From NCBI GenBank assembly GCA_024679535.1, contig JAIBDF010000003.1, positions 27,690 through 91,689 of the forward strand: a DNA stretch of 64,000 nt, read 5' to 3'. Position numbers and translations under genes: made by a program. Shown piece after piece: positions 44,126 through 52,153 of this stretch; the stretch's first letter is position 1, and each line of letters begins with the position of its first letter. The notes beneath the pieces are model-generated. The model was not told the DNA's origin. It was given only the letters and a program-made list of their open reading frames with translations, and ran no database searches. The stretch is from Chromatiales bacterium (GTDB taxonomy: Bacteria; Pseudomonadota; Gammaproteobacteria; Steroidobacterales; Woeseiaceae).

Positions 44126-44828
44126 GGTCAGAGTCCATTTTGGGCAGATGACGTTCAAGCGCGCGGCTCGCGGCGCGATGCATGACCCATGTCAGCACAA
44201 CGATGGCTATGAGGCCAGCGCCACCAAGCCAGTAACCGAGTGTTGTCGGGGTTGCCTCACCGGCTAATATTTGTCCGATATCCCGTGCCAGCGTTCCGAG
44301 ATAGACGTACAAGGCAACCGGCATGAGCATACCGACAGCCGTGGCCAGCATGTGCACCCGAGCACGCACCGGGGTAATGCCATACATGTAGTTGAGCAGA
44401 TTAAACGGGATAACGAGCGACAGGCGCGTCAACACAACAATAAGAAAGGCTTCCTCCCGCAGTCCTGCCTCGATGGCCAGGAGGCGTGGGTTGCCCGCCA
44501 CTTTTGCGGCAACCCAGTCGCGCGCTACAAGGCGACCTGCGAGGAAGGCACATTGCGCGCCCAACGTTATTGCAAGCGCGGACACCAGCGTGCCGGTGCC
44601 CAGCCCGAACAGGTAACCCGCGATCATCATGGAGCCTGAACCAGGGACGAAAAGCACCGTCGCCAGCACGACGCACACTATGTAAACGATCGCCCCGGCC
44701 ACCGGGTTGGCCTGCGCCCAGTTGACCATTGCCAGCACCGGTTCGGCGATTGGCGTCACATACACGGCGTATACGAGGGCAAAAAATATGGCCACCATCA
44801 CAAGGCGATTAAATATTCGTCGAGTCAT
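44118..44828 (-). CDS. TVP38/TMEM64 (DedA-like) membrane protein
   Basis: A 236-residue polytopic inner-membrane protein of the VTT/DedA superfamily. The signature is LFVPGSGSMMIAGYLFGLGT, then LGAQCAFLAGRLVARDW and VLTRLSLVIPFNLLNYMYGI. Relatives act in membrane homeostasis and lipid scrambling or flipping. It overlaps the upstream activator gene by ATGA and dacB downstream, so the three should be translated together. Confidence 0.9.
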   Translation of the reverse strand: MTRRIFNRLVMVAIFFALVYAVYVTPIAEPVLAMVNWAQANPVAGAIVYIVCVVLATVLFVPGSGSMMIAGYLFGLGTGTLVSALAITLGAQCAFLAGRLVARDWVAAKVAGNPRLLAIEAGLREEAFLIVVLTRLSLVIPFNLLNYMYGITPVRARVHMLATAVGMLMPVALYVYLGTLARDIGQILAGEATPTTLGYWLGGAGLIAIVVLTWVMHRAASRALERHLPKMDSDHA

Positions 44829-46624
44829 CGCGCGGGCCTCTTGATCCTGAACGTGCGAATGCGATCCGCAAGTGTGGTTGGGCGCACCCCGAGCAATTCT
44901 GCTGCGCCACCCTTGCCTGACACCTTCCAGTCGGCCTGTTCCAGCGCCATTATCAGGTTGGTCTTTTGAAATTCTCGCATTTCCTTCTCGGTCATTGGCT
45001 CTTCGCCACGTGGCGCGACTGCGGTTGCGGGTTCCTCGGCGGATTCGAGCTCCGGCATGGACAGGTCGAGGCGCAACGAAGTCCCAGGGGAAAGAATAAC
45101 GGCACGTTCGATCACGTTCTTGAGCTCGCGTACATTGCCGGGCCAGCTGTATGACTTCATATTGGCAACCTGGGAGCGCGTGAGAGTCAACGCTTCCCGG
45201 CCAAAGTCCTTGCAGGTCTGCTCCAGAAAATGTTGCGCGAGCTGAACGATGTCGTCGCCACGCTCGCGCAGCGGCGGTACGTCAACCGGGAATACGCTAA
45301 GTCGATAAAAAAGATCTTCGCGGAACGCGCCGGCTACGATCAGACGTTCAAGGTCGCGATTGGTCGCCGCGATTACACGAACATCGACGGACTTCGTGAT
45401 GTCGTCGCCCACCCTCTCGAACTCACTCTCCTGCAGGACTCGCAGCAACTTGCTCTGCAACTCCATAGGAATTTCGCCAATCTCGTCGAGAAAGATCGTG
45501 CCACCATCGGCGAGCTGAAACCGTCCAATTCGATCCCGGTGAGCGCCAGTGAAGGCGCCTTTTACGTGACCGAAAAACTCACTTTCGAATAGCTCTTTGG
45601 GAATGGACGCGCAGTTCACTTTGACAAGCGGCCCGTCAGAACGCGGGCTGCGCGCGTGAATTTCCCTGGCGATGAGCTCTTTGCCGACGCCCGATTCGCC
45701 CTGAACGAGTACGCTGGCCGGCGTCTCTGCAACGGCTTCGATACGCTTCAACATCCGTCGCAACGCCTGACTGGTTCCAACAATACGGCCGAAATTCAGG
45801 GCGACGCTGACTTCCTCGCGCAGGTAGTCGCGTTCATTCTCCAGTTCCTCGCGCAGACGGGCGTTCTCCGCCAGAGTGCGTCGCAGCTCTCGTTCGGCGC
45901 GATTTCTCTCAGTAACATCTTTTGAGGCCACGAGCATTCTGTCGACGTTGCCGTTTTCGTCGCGATGCGAGATGGCCGACATAATGAGATCGATTGGTTG
46001 ACCATCCCTGGCAACCATCTGGCGCTCAAGATTATTGAAATCACCCTCGGCGATCAGTTCGCGCAATCCACCATCGGCGTATTTCTTCTGGTCAGCTACA
46101 CTCATGAAATCGGTAATCGGGCGGCCCAGCACTTCGTCGCGCGTGAACCCCAGCTTATTGAGCCAATGGTCCGTGACCGTGATGATCAGTCCGTCCCCGT
46201 CAACGGTGTGCAGCATAGCTGGCGTCGATCGATACAGCGTGCGGTACTTGAAGTTGGCGCGGGCCTGGTCGGACAGTTCCGAGTACATGGCGACCGTACG
46301 CAAATACTTACCCTCAGCGTCGTACTCGACAAATGCGTTCGTTACGCACTCGACAATCTCGCCTGAAAACGTGAGGAACGACACAGGTTTGTTCTCAAGT
46401 TTGCCGCGCCTGCGCAACGCCGGGCGCAATTCGTGCAGGATACAGTGGGCCGTATCTTCGGTCGCAAACTCCTCCGGGCGGTGTCCGACCATGTCCTCCA
46501 GTTCATAGCCAAGGCGCTCCAGCATCGCGTCGTTAACGTCAAGATAGGCACCATCTTCGGCTATCGACGTCGTCATGACCGGCGCTTTGCGAAACAACCA
46601 CTCGTAATCATCCATGGAAACCAT
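44825..46624 (-). CDS. Sigma54-dependent transcriptional activator, PAS-PAS-AAA+-Fis
   Basis: 599 residues. PAS 1 is at about 5-110 (FRKAPVMTTSIAEDGAYLDV) and PAS 2 at about 125-240 (VTDHWLNKLGFTRDEVLGRP). The AAA+ domain (about 285-510) has Walker A VQGESGVGKELIAREI, the sigma54-contact loop GAFTGAHRDR, Walker B GTIFLDEIGE and an arginine-finger region. The C-terminal Fis-type HTH reads AAELLGVRPTTLADRIRTFR. There is no receiver domain, so the input is through PAS (redox, ligand or light unknown). It is divergent from a small exported gene with a sigma54 promoter. DNA dyads lie 13 bases before its own start, suggesting autoregulation. Confidence 0.93.
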   Translation of the reverse strand: MVSMDDYEWLFRKAPVMTTSIAEDGAYLDVNDAMLERLGYELEDMVGHRPEEFATEDTAHCILHELRPALRRRGKLENKPVSFLTFSGEIVECVTNAFVEYDAEGKYLRTVAMYSELSDQARANFKYRTLYRSTPAMLHTVDGDGLIITVTDHWLNKLGFTRDEVLGRPITDFMSVADQKKYADGGLRELIAEGDFNNLERQMVARDGQPIDLIMSAISHRDENGNVDRMLVASKDVTERNRAERELRRTLAENARLREELENERDYLREEVSVALNFGRIVGTSQALRRMLKRIEAVAETPASVLVQGESGVGKELIAREIHARSPRSDGPLVKVNCASIPKELFESEFFGHVKGAFTGAHRDRIGRFQLADGGTIFLDEIGEIPMELQSKLLRVLQESEFERVGDDITKSVDVRVIAATNRDLERLIVAGAFREDLFYRLSVFPVDVPPLRERGDDIVQLAQHFLEQTCKDFGREALTLTRSQVANMKSYSWPGNVRELKNVIERAVILSPGTSLRLDLSMPELESAEEPATAVAPRGEEPMTEKEMREFQKTNLIMALEQADWKVSGKGGAAELLGVRPTTLADRIRTFRIKRPAR

Positions 46625-46636
46625 CGGCGCATCATA

Positions 46637-46691
46637 TACGAAATTCCGTAAATCTGCTTACGATTTTTCGTTATTTACGAAATTCCGTAAA
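46637..46691. promoter_or_regulatory. Tandem activator-binding dyads (UAS) between the sigma54 activator and the small exported gene
   Basis: TACGAAATTCCGTA at 46637-46650 and TTTACGAAATTCCGTAAA at 46674-46691 share the same 14-base core. A weaker dyad, TTACGATTTTTCGTTA, lies between at 46658-46673. The two strong sites are 37 bases apart start to start (core), centres about 39. They lie 47-100 bases upstream of the sigma54 -24 element, a normal enhancer distance, and next to the activator's own start codon. Confidence 0.75.
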
Positions 46692-46736
46692 ATCTATTTT
46701 CCAGTCAAGTGTTTGTTTTTTATAGTGTTAACGAGT

Positions 46737-46752
46737 TGGCACGAGATATGCA
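46737..46752 (+). promoter_or_regulatory. Sigma54 -24/-12 promoter
   Basis: TTGGCACGAGATATGCA: GG at 46738-46739, exactly ten bases, then GC at 46750-46751. This matches the consensus TGGCACG-N4-TTGC except for one base in the -12 element. Transcription should begin near 46763 and read into the 94-residue gene. Confidence 0.85.
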
Positions 46753-46818
46753 TTGAGGACGTATAGAACATTTTACCTCTGAATTTCATATATCACCGAA
46801 TTTTTAAAGGACATACTG

Positions 46819-47103
46819 ATGAAAGCCAGGAACATTGAAAACAATCTCGCGCTGGTCGGCGCGCTGATCGTTTTGGTTGGCGTTTCGTTTGCAGCCGAGG
46901 ACGCCCTTGGCGTTGAATTCGCCGATGTAACCAGCACGGCCATCGCCATTCACGACGTAGCAAACAGCACGACAAGCGGGGCGGCGCAAGCCAATGCGGA
47001 CTCCGCAGCGCTGGCCGCAAAATCATTGGCACGCGCAAACTGGATCGACCTTGATATCAAACTCAACGACCACAGGTCTACGCTGATTGCGGACGAGAAG
47101 TAA
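46819..47103 (+). CDS. Small exported protein under sigma54 control, unknown family
   Basis: 94 residues behind a good ribosome site (AAAGGA, 7 bases). The signal peptide is NNLALVGALIVLVGVSFA with likely cleavage before AEDALG, leaving about 69 residues. The mature part is alanine-, serine- and threonine-rich (SGAAQANADSAALAAKSLAR) and ends acidic (LNDHRSTLIADEK). It has no cysteine and no recognised domain. A sigma54 promoter and activator sites precede it, and stem-loops plus a terminator follow. Secretion or periplasmic location is inferred; the function is unknown. Confidence 0.75.
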   Translation: MKARNIENNLALVGALIVLVGVSFAAEDALGVEFADVTSTAIAIHDVANSTTSGAAQANADSAALAAKSLARANWIDLDIKLNDHRSTLIADEK

Positions 47104-47246
47104 GGTCTGACAAGAACCCCCCTTCGGTAGCGACCCGACCAGGTATCTCTCTCCCCCGAAGACCTGGTTGCGCTGCCGGAAATCGAGCCGGAAGGATTTC
47201 GGCTTTTGCGGACCTGGAAGGTCCGGCGGCATTCCCCCAAGCCGCT
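47104..47246 (+). other. Structured 3' region, possible small RNA
   Basis: Four successive stem-loops lie between the small exported gene and its terminator: ACCAGGT/ACCTGGT (47138-47168), GCCGGAAATC/GATTTCGGC with one bulge (47175-47203), CGGACC/GGTCCG (47209-47225) and GCGGC/GCCGC (47226-47245). No ORF is present. The arrangement suggests a stable 3'-UTR or a processed small RNA made from the sigma54 promoter. Confidence 0.5.
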
Positions 47247-47252
47247 AACTAT

Positions 47253-47280
47253 GGGCGCCGGTTCGCCGGCGCCCTTTTTT
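47253..47280 (+). terminator. Strong intrinsic terminator with UUCG loop
   Basis: GGGCGCCGG, TTCG, CCGGCGCCC, then TTTTTT: a perfect 9-bp stem with a stable tetraloop. It ends the sigma54-driven transcript and abuts the 3' end of the convergent PGPGW gene. Confidence 0.95.
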
Positions 47281-47578
47281 ACCTGCCTTTATCTCGCCGG
47301 GTCGCCGGGTCATCGGCAACCCTGTCCCGATGCGCTTCGACGCGAGAATTCAAGTTGTTTGAATTGCGGTTACTAATCGACTCGCGCAATCGCTTGAGCC
47401 ATGCCCGTGCCCAGGTGAACTCGATACTCAGGATCGCAAGCCCGACGGGAATAACAATCAACGCGGGACCCGGCGTTACGAGCATCACCACTCCGACTGC
47501 AAGAACCGTAGCCCCTACAAGGCCAACAACAATGCGTCGTGCCGTCTTGTAGGTCAGGTGCGCCGCTCGCTTGATCAA
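47279..47578 (-). CDS. PGPGW-motif transmembrane protein
   Basis: A 99-residue membrane protein. Two hydrophobic segments surround the motif VMLVTPGPALIVIPVGLAIL, then EFTWARAWLKRLRE, typical of the PGPGW family (function unknown). A basic and acidic hydrophilic tail ends the protein. It is a single gene, divergent from a secreted protein gene across 45 bases. Confidence 0.8.
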   Translation of the reverse strand: MIKRAAHLTYKTARRIVVGLVGATVLAVGVVMLVTPGPALIVIPVGLAILSIEFTWARAWLKRLRESISNRNSNNLNSRVEAHRDRVADDPATRRDKGR

Positions 47579-47623
47579 TCAATTATCCTTCGCTTTTTAC
47601 GCGCTGTGTCGTAGCCTTGGCGC

Positions 47624-48142
47624 ATGAATACCAATCGAGCATCTATTCTAGCGCTGTTTATTGCAACTGCTTTCATTCCGACCGCCGTTGCCGGCGAAAG
47701 TGTCGTTATTGCAGCAAAAGAAGCGGCAATTGTTGTCACGCCTCGCGCTGCCAACCTGCCGTTGATCAAATTGCCGGCACTCGAGTTCGATCTGCGCGCA
47801 GCGATCAGGTGCGCCGGCACAGCAGCCTCGCTGACGCTAAGCGTCGCCGATACTTTCACAACCCTCGGGCAGGACGCTATCACGGACAAGCGAGCGGCTA
47901 ACGTCATACTGACCGTGCCCGCACCCCAACTCTCGTTGGCGGCAAGTCGCAGTTTCTGCCTCGAGGATGATCTGGCAAGCGCGGATGAACTGCTGGTGCC
48001 CGGGCTTGCTACGGCGCATGCATCATTGCGCTGCAACAATGAAAATGGCGTAACCGTCCATTTCGCCAGTACATCGCTGCAGGTCAGGCTGCGTTGCGAT
48101 CGCCCCTCGGCCGAGGATCAGGAACCATCGTCCGACAGGTGA
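47624..48142 (+). CDS. Secreted four-cysteine protein, unknown
   Basis: 172 residues with a clear signal peptide (residues 1-23, AVAG-ES). The mature part alternates beta-like segments and contains four cysteines (AIRCAG, SFCLED, LRCNNE, LRCDRP), enough for two disulfides. No family is recognised. Its last 25 bases overlap the convergent dienelactone hydrolase gene. Probably periplasmic. Confidence 0.65.
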   Translation: MNTNRASILALFIATAFIPTAVAGESVVIAAKEAAIVVTPRAANLPLIKLPALEFDLRAAIRCAGTAASLTLSVADTFTTLGQDAITDKRAANVILTVPAPQLSLAASRSFCLEDDLASADELLVPGLATAHASLRCNNENGVTVHFASTSLQVRLRCDRPSAEDQEPSSDR

Positions 48143-49026
48143 CGGCCCAGGAATGCGGCGGTCTTGTTCCAGGCATCTGTTGCCGCTTCTGCGTTGTAGT
48201 TTGCTCCGGTAGGATTGGCGAACGCGTGTCCGACCCCCGGATAAATATAAATCTCGTGTTCCTTGTTCAGGCGCTCCAACGCGGCCCGAAACGCTTCGAC
48301 AGACGCCACCTTGATGCCGGTATCATCAGCTCCGAAGAGGCCGAGTATTGGTGCATTTATCGTGCGGAGCTTGTCTTCGTCGGCCGTGACCTGTCCATAG
48401 TAAATCACGCTTGCATCGAGATCGTCCGGAAGTAATTGAGCTGCGGTCAGAGACCAGCCGCCGCCGACGCACCAACCCAATGATCCGACCCGAGGTGCTC
48501 CTGCTGTCGCCAGAAATTCATATGCGCCACGAATGTTTTCCCGCGCTACCTCAGGATCCTCGACAACCTCGAGCATCAACGCTCGCGCTTCCGTCGGTGT
48601 ACTGGCCGTCCGGCCACCATACAAATCGACGGCCAGCACCATGAAGCCTTCCCCTGCCAGGCGATCGGCCATGGCGCGAATATTGTCATTCAGGCCCCAC
48701 CATTCGTGAATCACGATCAATGCGGGCAGCGGTTCCAACATGTCGGACGGTGCCGAAAAATAGCCGTATATATTTTCATCCCTGACTTCGACGTAGGCCA
48801 TCCTGGGATCCGAAATAACGGCCTGCCCAGGCGCGACTTCCGCAACAGGACTCGGCTCAGATGTGTCTTCCGCATGTTCCCTCGACATGGCTGCGGCGTT
48901 CTCGCGGCCCGCGACCTTGTCGGCTTCGTCGTTGACAGCATCCTCTTTTGCACAAGCGCTCAACAAAAGGCCACTGACCAGAAGTGCGGCAAGCATGCCC
49001 GTTTTCGAAAGTGTGGCTGTCAACAT
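48118..49026 (-). CDS. Dienelactone hydrolase-family lipoprotein
   Basis: About 302 residues from ATG 49026 (MLTATLSKTGMLAALLVSGL), with lipobox LLLSAC. An acidic linker leads to an alpha/beta-hydrolase of the DLH family: IVIHEWWGLNDNIRAMADRL, nucleophile Cys in GWCVGGGWSL, Asp in LFGADDTGI and His in YPGVGHAFANP. Most DLH enzymes are cytosolic, so the lipid anchor implies an envelope substrate. The track start adds 40 unlikely residues. Confidence 0.88.
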   Translation of the reverse strand: MLTATLSKTGMLAALLVSGLLLSACAKEDAVNDEADKVAGRENAAAMSREHAEDTSEPSPVAEVAPGQAVISDPRMAYVEVRDENIYGYFSAPSDMLEPLPALIVIHEWWGLNDNIRAMADRLAGEGFMVLAVDLYGGRTASTPTEARALMLEVVEDPEVARENIRGAYEFLATAGAPRVGSLGWCVGGGWSLTAAQLLPDDLDASVIYYGQVTADEDKLRTINAPILGLFGADDTGIKVASVEAFRAALERLNKEHEIYIYPGVGHAFANPTGANYNAEAATDAWNKTAAFLGRHLSDDGS

Positions 49027-49078
49027 TCTGAGTTCCTGAAGTTTTACGGAGTGCGTTATTCTAAAACAATGTGCAGCA

Positions 49079-49234
49079 CTAGTCCCACTCGTCATCGTCC
49101 CACTCCTTGAGTTTGCTCTTGTCGACCTGCTTCCATTGCTGTTCACTTAGACGGTTATAGCGGACAACCTTGGCGATCGTATAGACGACGATGACGGCGA
49201 TCATGACAAGAAGAAAAATCAGGCCTTTTGGCAT
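49079..49234 (-). CDS. Small single-pass membrane protein
   Basis: 51 residues from ATG 49234 (MPKGLIFLLVMIAVIVVYTI); ATG 49249 is an alternative adding 5 residues. One membrane helix is followed by a charged tail ending in acidic and tryptophan residues (LKEWDDDEWD). No family is recognised. It sits between the DLH lipoprotein and the divergent ABC ATPase. Confidence 0.5.
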   Translation of the reverse strand: MPKGLIFLLVMIAVIVVYTIAKVVRYNRLSEQQWKQVDKSKLKEWDDDEWD

Positions 49235-49324
49235 CGCGTTCTGCCCCATGATGTGCTTGCCCCGGAGCATAGCACCGGCGCGGCCGCACCGTCAGTGAGA
49301 GATAACGGATTAACCGGAAAGAAC

Positions 49325-50137
49325 ATGAAGAATGAAGTACCACTGGTAGAAATTCGCAACGCCACGATCTGGCGTGGTAACACCTGCGTGTTCGAGGATC
49401 TGGACCTGATCATCGAGCAACACGAACGCATTGCTATTGTCGGACCGAACGGAGCAGGCAAGACCACGCTGCTTAAGGCAATTAATCGCGAGCTGTATCC
49501 GGTTGCGCAGCCTGATTCGGTTTTCAGAATCCTGGGACGGGACCAGTGGAATGTCTGGGAGCTGCGCAGGCACATCGGGCTCGTTTCACAGGACCTGCAA
49601 CAACGCTACACACCGACGACCACGGCACTCGAGGTCGTCGTGTCCGGCTTTCACTCGAGCATTGGCGTACACGGCACGCTGGCTAACCGTGTTGACCAGC
49701 AGCAGCTTGATGCCGCGCGCACTACGCTCAGGGAGCTGGGTATCGAAGCGCTCGCAACCGTACCTTTACGCGCCATGTCGACCGGTCAACAGCGTCGCTG
49801 CATCCTGGCACGCGCCCTGGTGCACAAGCCGCACACGCTGATTCTCGATGAACCTACGGCGGGGCTCGATTTCGCGGCAAGCTTCGACTATCTGCAGCGC
49901 GTTCAGGCGCTGGCAGCCGCCGGGCGCAACATTATCGTCGTTACACATCATCTCAACGAGATTCCGCCAGAAATTGACCGGGTGGTTCTGCTTCGCGATG
50001 GCCGCATCGCCGCTGATGGCAGCAAGCGGGATATCCTGACTGAAGAACAGCTAAGTGAAGTCTACGAAACGTCGATCCGGGTGACCGAAGTCGATGGCTA
50101 TTTTCTGGCGTACCCGGGCCAGAACGCCAAAACGTGA
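49325..50137 (+). CDS. ABC transporter ATP-binding protein (COG1119/ModF-like), orphan
   Basis: About 270 residues from ATG 49325 (MKNEVPLVEIRNATIWRGNT). Walker A is GPNGAGKTTLLK; the signature is the variant MSTGQQRRCILARAL; Walker B is LILDEPTAGLDF; the switch His is in VVTHHLNEIPPE. No permease or binding protein is adjacent. It resembles the stand-alone ModF/PhrA-like group, whose role is not settled. The track start adds 24 residues overlapping the divergent small gene. Confidence 0.82.
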   Translation: MKNEVPLVEIRNATIWRGNTCVFEDLDLIIEQHERIAIVGPNGAGKTTLLKAINRELYPVAQPDSVFRILGRDQWNVWELRRHIGLVSQDLQQRYTPTTTALEVVVSGFHSSIGVHGTLANRVDQQQLDAARTTLRELGIEALATVPLRAMSTGQQRRCILARALVHKPHTLILDEPTAGLDFAASFDYLQRVQALAAAGRNIIVVTHHLNEIPPEIDRVVLLRDGRIAADGSKRDILTEEQLSEVYETSIRVTEVDGYFLAYPGQNAKT

Positions 50138-50182
50138 CCTGCTACGCAATTTTTTCCCGGCCGGGATATTATCCTGTGTCTT

Positions 50183-50890
50183 ATGTTCAAACCGGTCCAC
50201 AAGATCATTACCAGCACGCCGCTTTTCGCAATGCCCGCATTGGCGGCTGAGGGCGGCACACAGACCGGCATCACGAGCGTAGGACCCGCAATGTTCCTGT
50301 TCATTATTGCGGGTATGCTGCTACTGACGCTGGTTTTCCGCTCTGTGGCAAATCACCTCGCAAAGTTCATCACCGGCAAGGTCGGTCAGTTCCGAATTCG
50401 GTCTGCACTGGCCAAACGCAGCCCGGATGTTTTACATGATTTCATTTTGCCTGGCGCCTACGGCGGCCTTGCCAAGATCGACCATGCCATTCTGACTTCA
50501 GGCGGCATTCTTTGTATCCAGACCAAACACGTCAATGGCATTGTTTTTGGTGGTGAGGACGAAGCCCAGTGGACCAATGTTGACGGTGTGCATCGCCGTC
50601 GCTTCCTGAACCCCCTGATTCAGAACGAAGGTCGCTCCCGTGCATTGCGCAAGGTCGTTCCCGACGTGCCCGTCGAAAATCTCGTCATCTTCACTGGCTC
50701 GGTTGAGTTCACAATGGCACCCCCGAAGAATGTCATTCATGTGCGCGAGCTCGAGAGTTTTGTCGCAAAACACGTCTTTGGTCCCAGCAAGATCCAGGAC
50801 TGGCAGGCCGTCTGGCTAACTGTCAATGCCGCCGTCCTGCGTGACGATGCCGCACGCAAGGATTTCTCTGCGCAAATCAGCTTCGGCTGA
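50183..50890 (+). CDS. NERD-domain membrane protein
   Basis: 235 residues. Two hydrophobic stretches occur near residues 9-22 and 35-55 (AMFLFIIAGMLLLTLVF). The NERD (nuclease-related) domain follows: HDFILPGAYGGLAKIDHAIL, then GGILCIQTKHVNGIVFGGED and NLVIFTGSVEF. NERD is a restriction-endonuclease-like fold often of unproven activity; here it should face the cytoplasm. It follows the ABC ATPase by 45 bases. Confidence 0.82.
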   Translation: MFKPVHKIITSTPLFAMPALAAEGGTQTGITSVGPAMFLFIIAGMLLLTLVFRSVANHLAKFITGKVGQFRIRSALAKRSPDVLHDFILPGAYGGLAKIDHAILTSGGILCIQTKHVNGIVFGGEDEAQWTNVDGVHRRRFLNPLIQNEGRSRALRKVVPDVPVENLVIFTGSVEFTMAPPKNVIHVRELESFVAKHVFGPSKIQDWQAVWLTVNAAVLRDDAARKDFSAQISFG

Positions 50891-50937
50891 GCCGATGCTT
50901 TATACTCGGTCGCCAAGTCTGGCCCGAGAGATGCTGC

Positions 50938-52149
50938 ATGGAACCTGTCCTGATTGACTCGCCGATCGGCGTTCTTGCCGTGTTGTGCGGTGTTGCCGCG
51001 TTCTTCTTCCTGTTCGCACAGGTAACGAAGGCCAAACTCTTCAACTACATTCCGCCATTATTGTTCATCTACGCCACGCCGATTTTTCTCAGCAATCTGG
51101 CTGTTGGTGGCAAGACCCTGATTCCAAATTCGTCGATTATTTACGGCGGTCTCAGTAAGTTCGCCCTGCCGGTTTTCATCGTGTTGATGTTGATCAAGGT
51201 CAACGTCCCTGCAATCGTCAAGGTAATGGGGAAAGGCGTGCTTGTGATGCTCATGGGCACGGCCGGCGTCATGGTCGGAGGCGTCGTTTCTTACATCGTG
51301 GTTCACGGCTGGCTACCGGAGGACTCGTGGAAGGGCGTCGGCACCCTGGCGGGAAGCTGGATTGGCGGCACGGCGAACATGCTGGCGAGCAAGGAAATCC
51401 TCGGTGCATCGGAATCGCAGTTCACGCTTGCAATCGTTGCTGACAATGTTGTCTACATCATCTGGCTGCCTATACTTCTGATGTCCCGCGACTACGCGGA
51501 TAAGTTCAACAAATGGGCACGTGTCCCGGCAGACCGGCTCGCCGCGATGGATGCCGCTGCCGAAATGCACATTGAAGATGACCATGCACCCACGATGCAG
51601 CAGTACCTGTATCTTGCGGCAGTGGTTATCGGCGTCACCGCGATCGGACATGGCGCTGCACCGGGCATTGCCGCCTGGATCGCCGAGTCGGCGCCGGGGG
51701 CGGCAGGCATATTCTCGGAAACGACCACACGGATACTGCTTGTCACAACCATCGCGCTGGCACTATCGACAACCCGGGTATCGGAGCTACCGAATTCGAC
51801 TGCTTTGGGTACCGCCCTGGTCTATGTGTTTGTCGCCGGCATGGGGGCTCGAGCGGAAATTTCGGGTCTCGGTGATGCGCCAGCGTTCGTGCTGGGTGCG
51901 TTCATCTGGATCTTTATCCACGGTGCGTTCATGCTGGCTGGTGCGTGGATATTCCGCGTCGATGTGCACAGTGTCGCCATCGCTTCAGCCGCGAATATTG
52001 GTGCCGCGGCGTCCGCGCCCATCGTTGCGGCGCATCACCGACCGAACCTGGTACCCGCATCGATCCTGCTGGCGTTGCTCGGCTACGCGCTGGGCAACTA
52101 TCTCGCGCCACTGACCGGACACCTCGCGAGACTTGCCGTCGGGCAGTAA
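50938..52149 (+). CDS. DUF819 family membrane protein (YjcL-like)
   Basis: 403 residues with about ten membrane helices. Family landmarks are AGSWIGGTANMLASKEILG and DNVVYIIWLPILLMSRDYAD, plus ASAANIGAAASAPIVAAHHRP near the C-terminus. The fold resembles secondary transporters; the substrate is unknown. A short hydrophilic loop near the middle (AAMDAAAEMHIEDDHAPTMQ) is typical of the family. Confidence 0.88.
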   Translation: MEPVLIDSPIGVLAVLCGVAAFFFLFAQVTKAKLFNYIPPLLFIYATPIFLSNLAVGGKTLIPNSSIIYGGLSKFALPVFIVLMLIKVNVPAIVKVMGKGVLVMLMGTAGVMVGGVVSYIVVHGWLPEDSWKGVGTLAGSWIGGTANMLASKEILGASESQFTLAIVADNVVYIIWLPILLMSRDYADKFNKWARVPADRLAAMDAAAEMHIEDDHAPTMQQYLYLAAVVIGVTAIGHGAAPGIAAWIAESAPGAAGIFSETTTRILLVTTIALALSTTRVSELPNSTALGTALVYVFVAGMGARAEISGLGDAPAFVLGAFIWIFIHGAFMLAGAWIFRVDVHSVAIASAANIGAAASAPIVAAHHRPNLVPASILLALLGYALGNYLAPLTGHLARLAVGQ

Positions 52150-52153
52150 ACGA

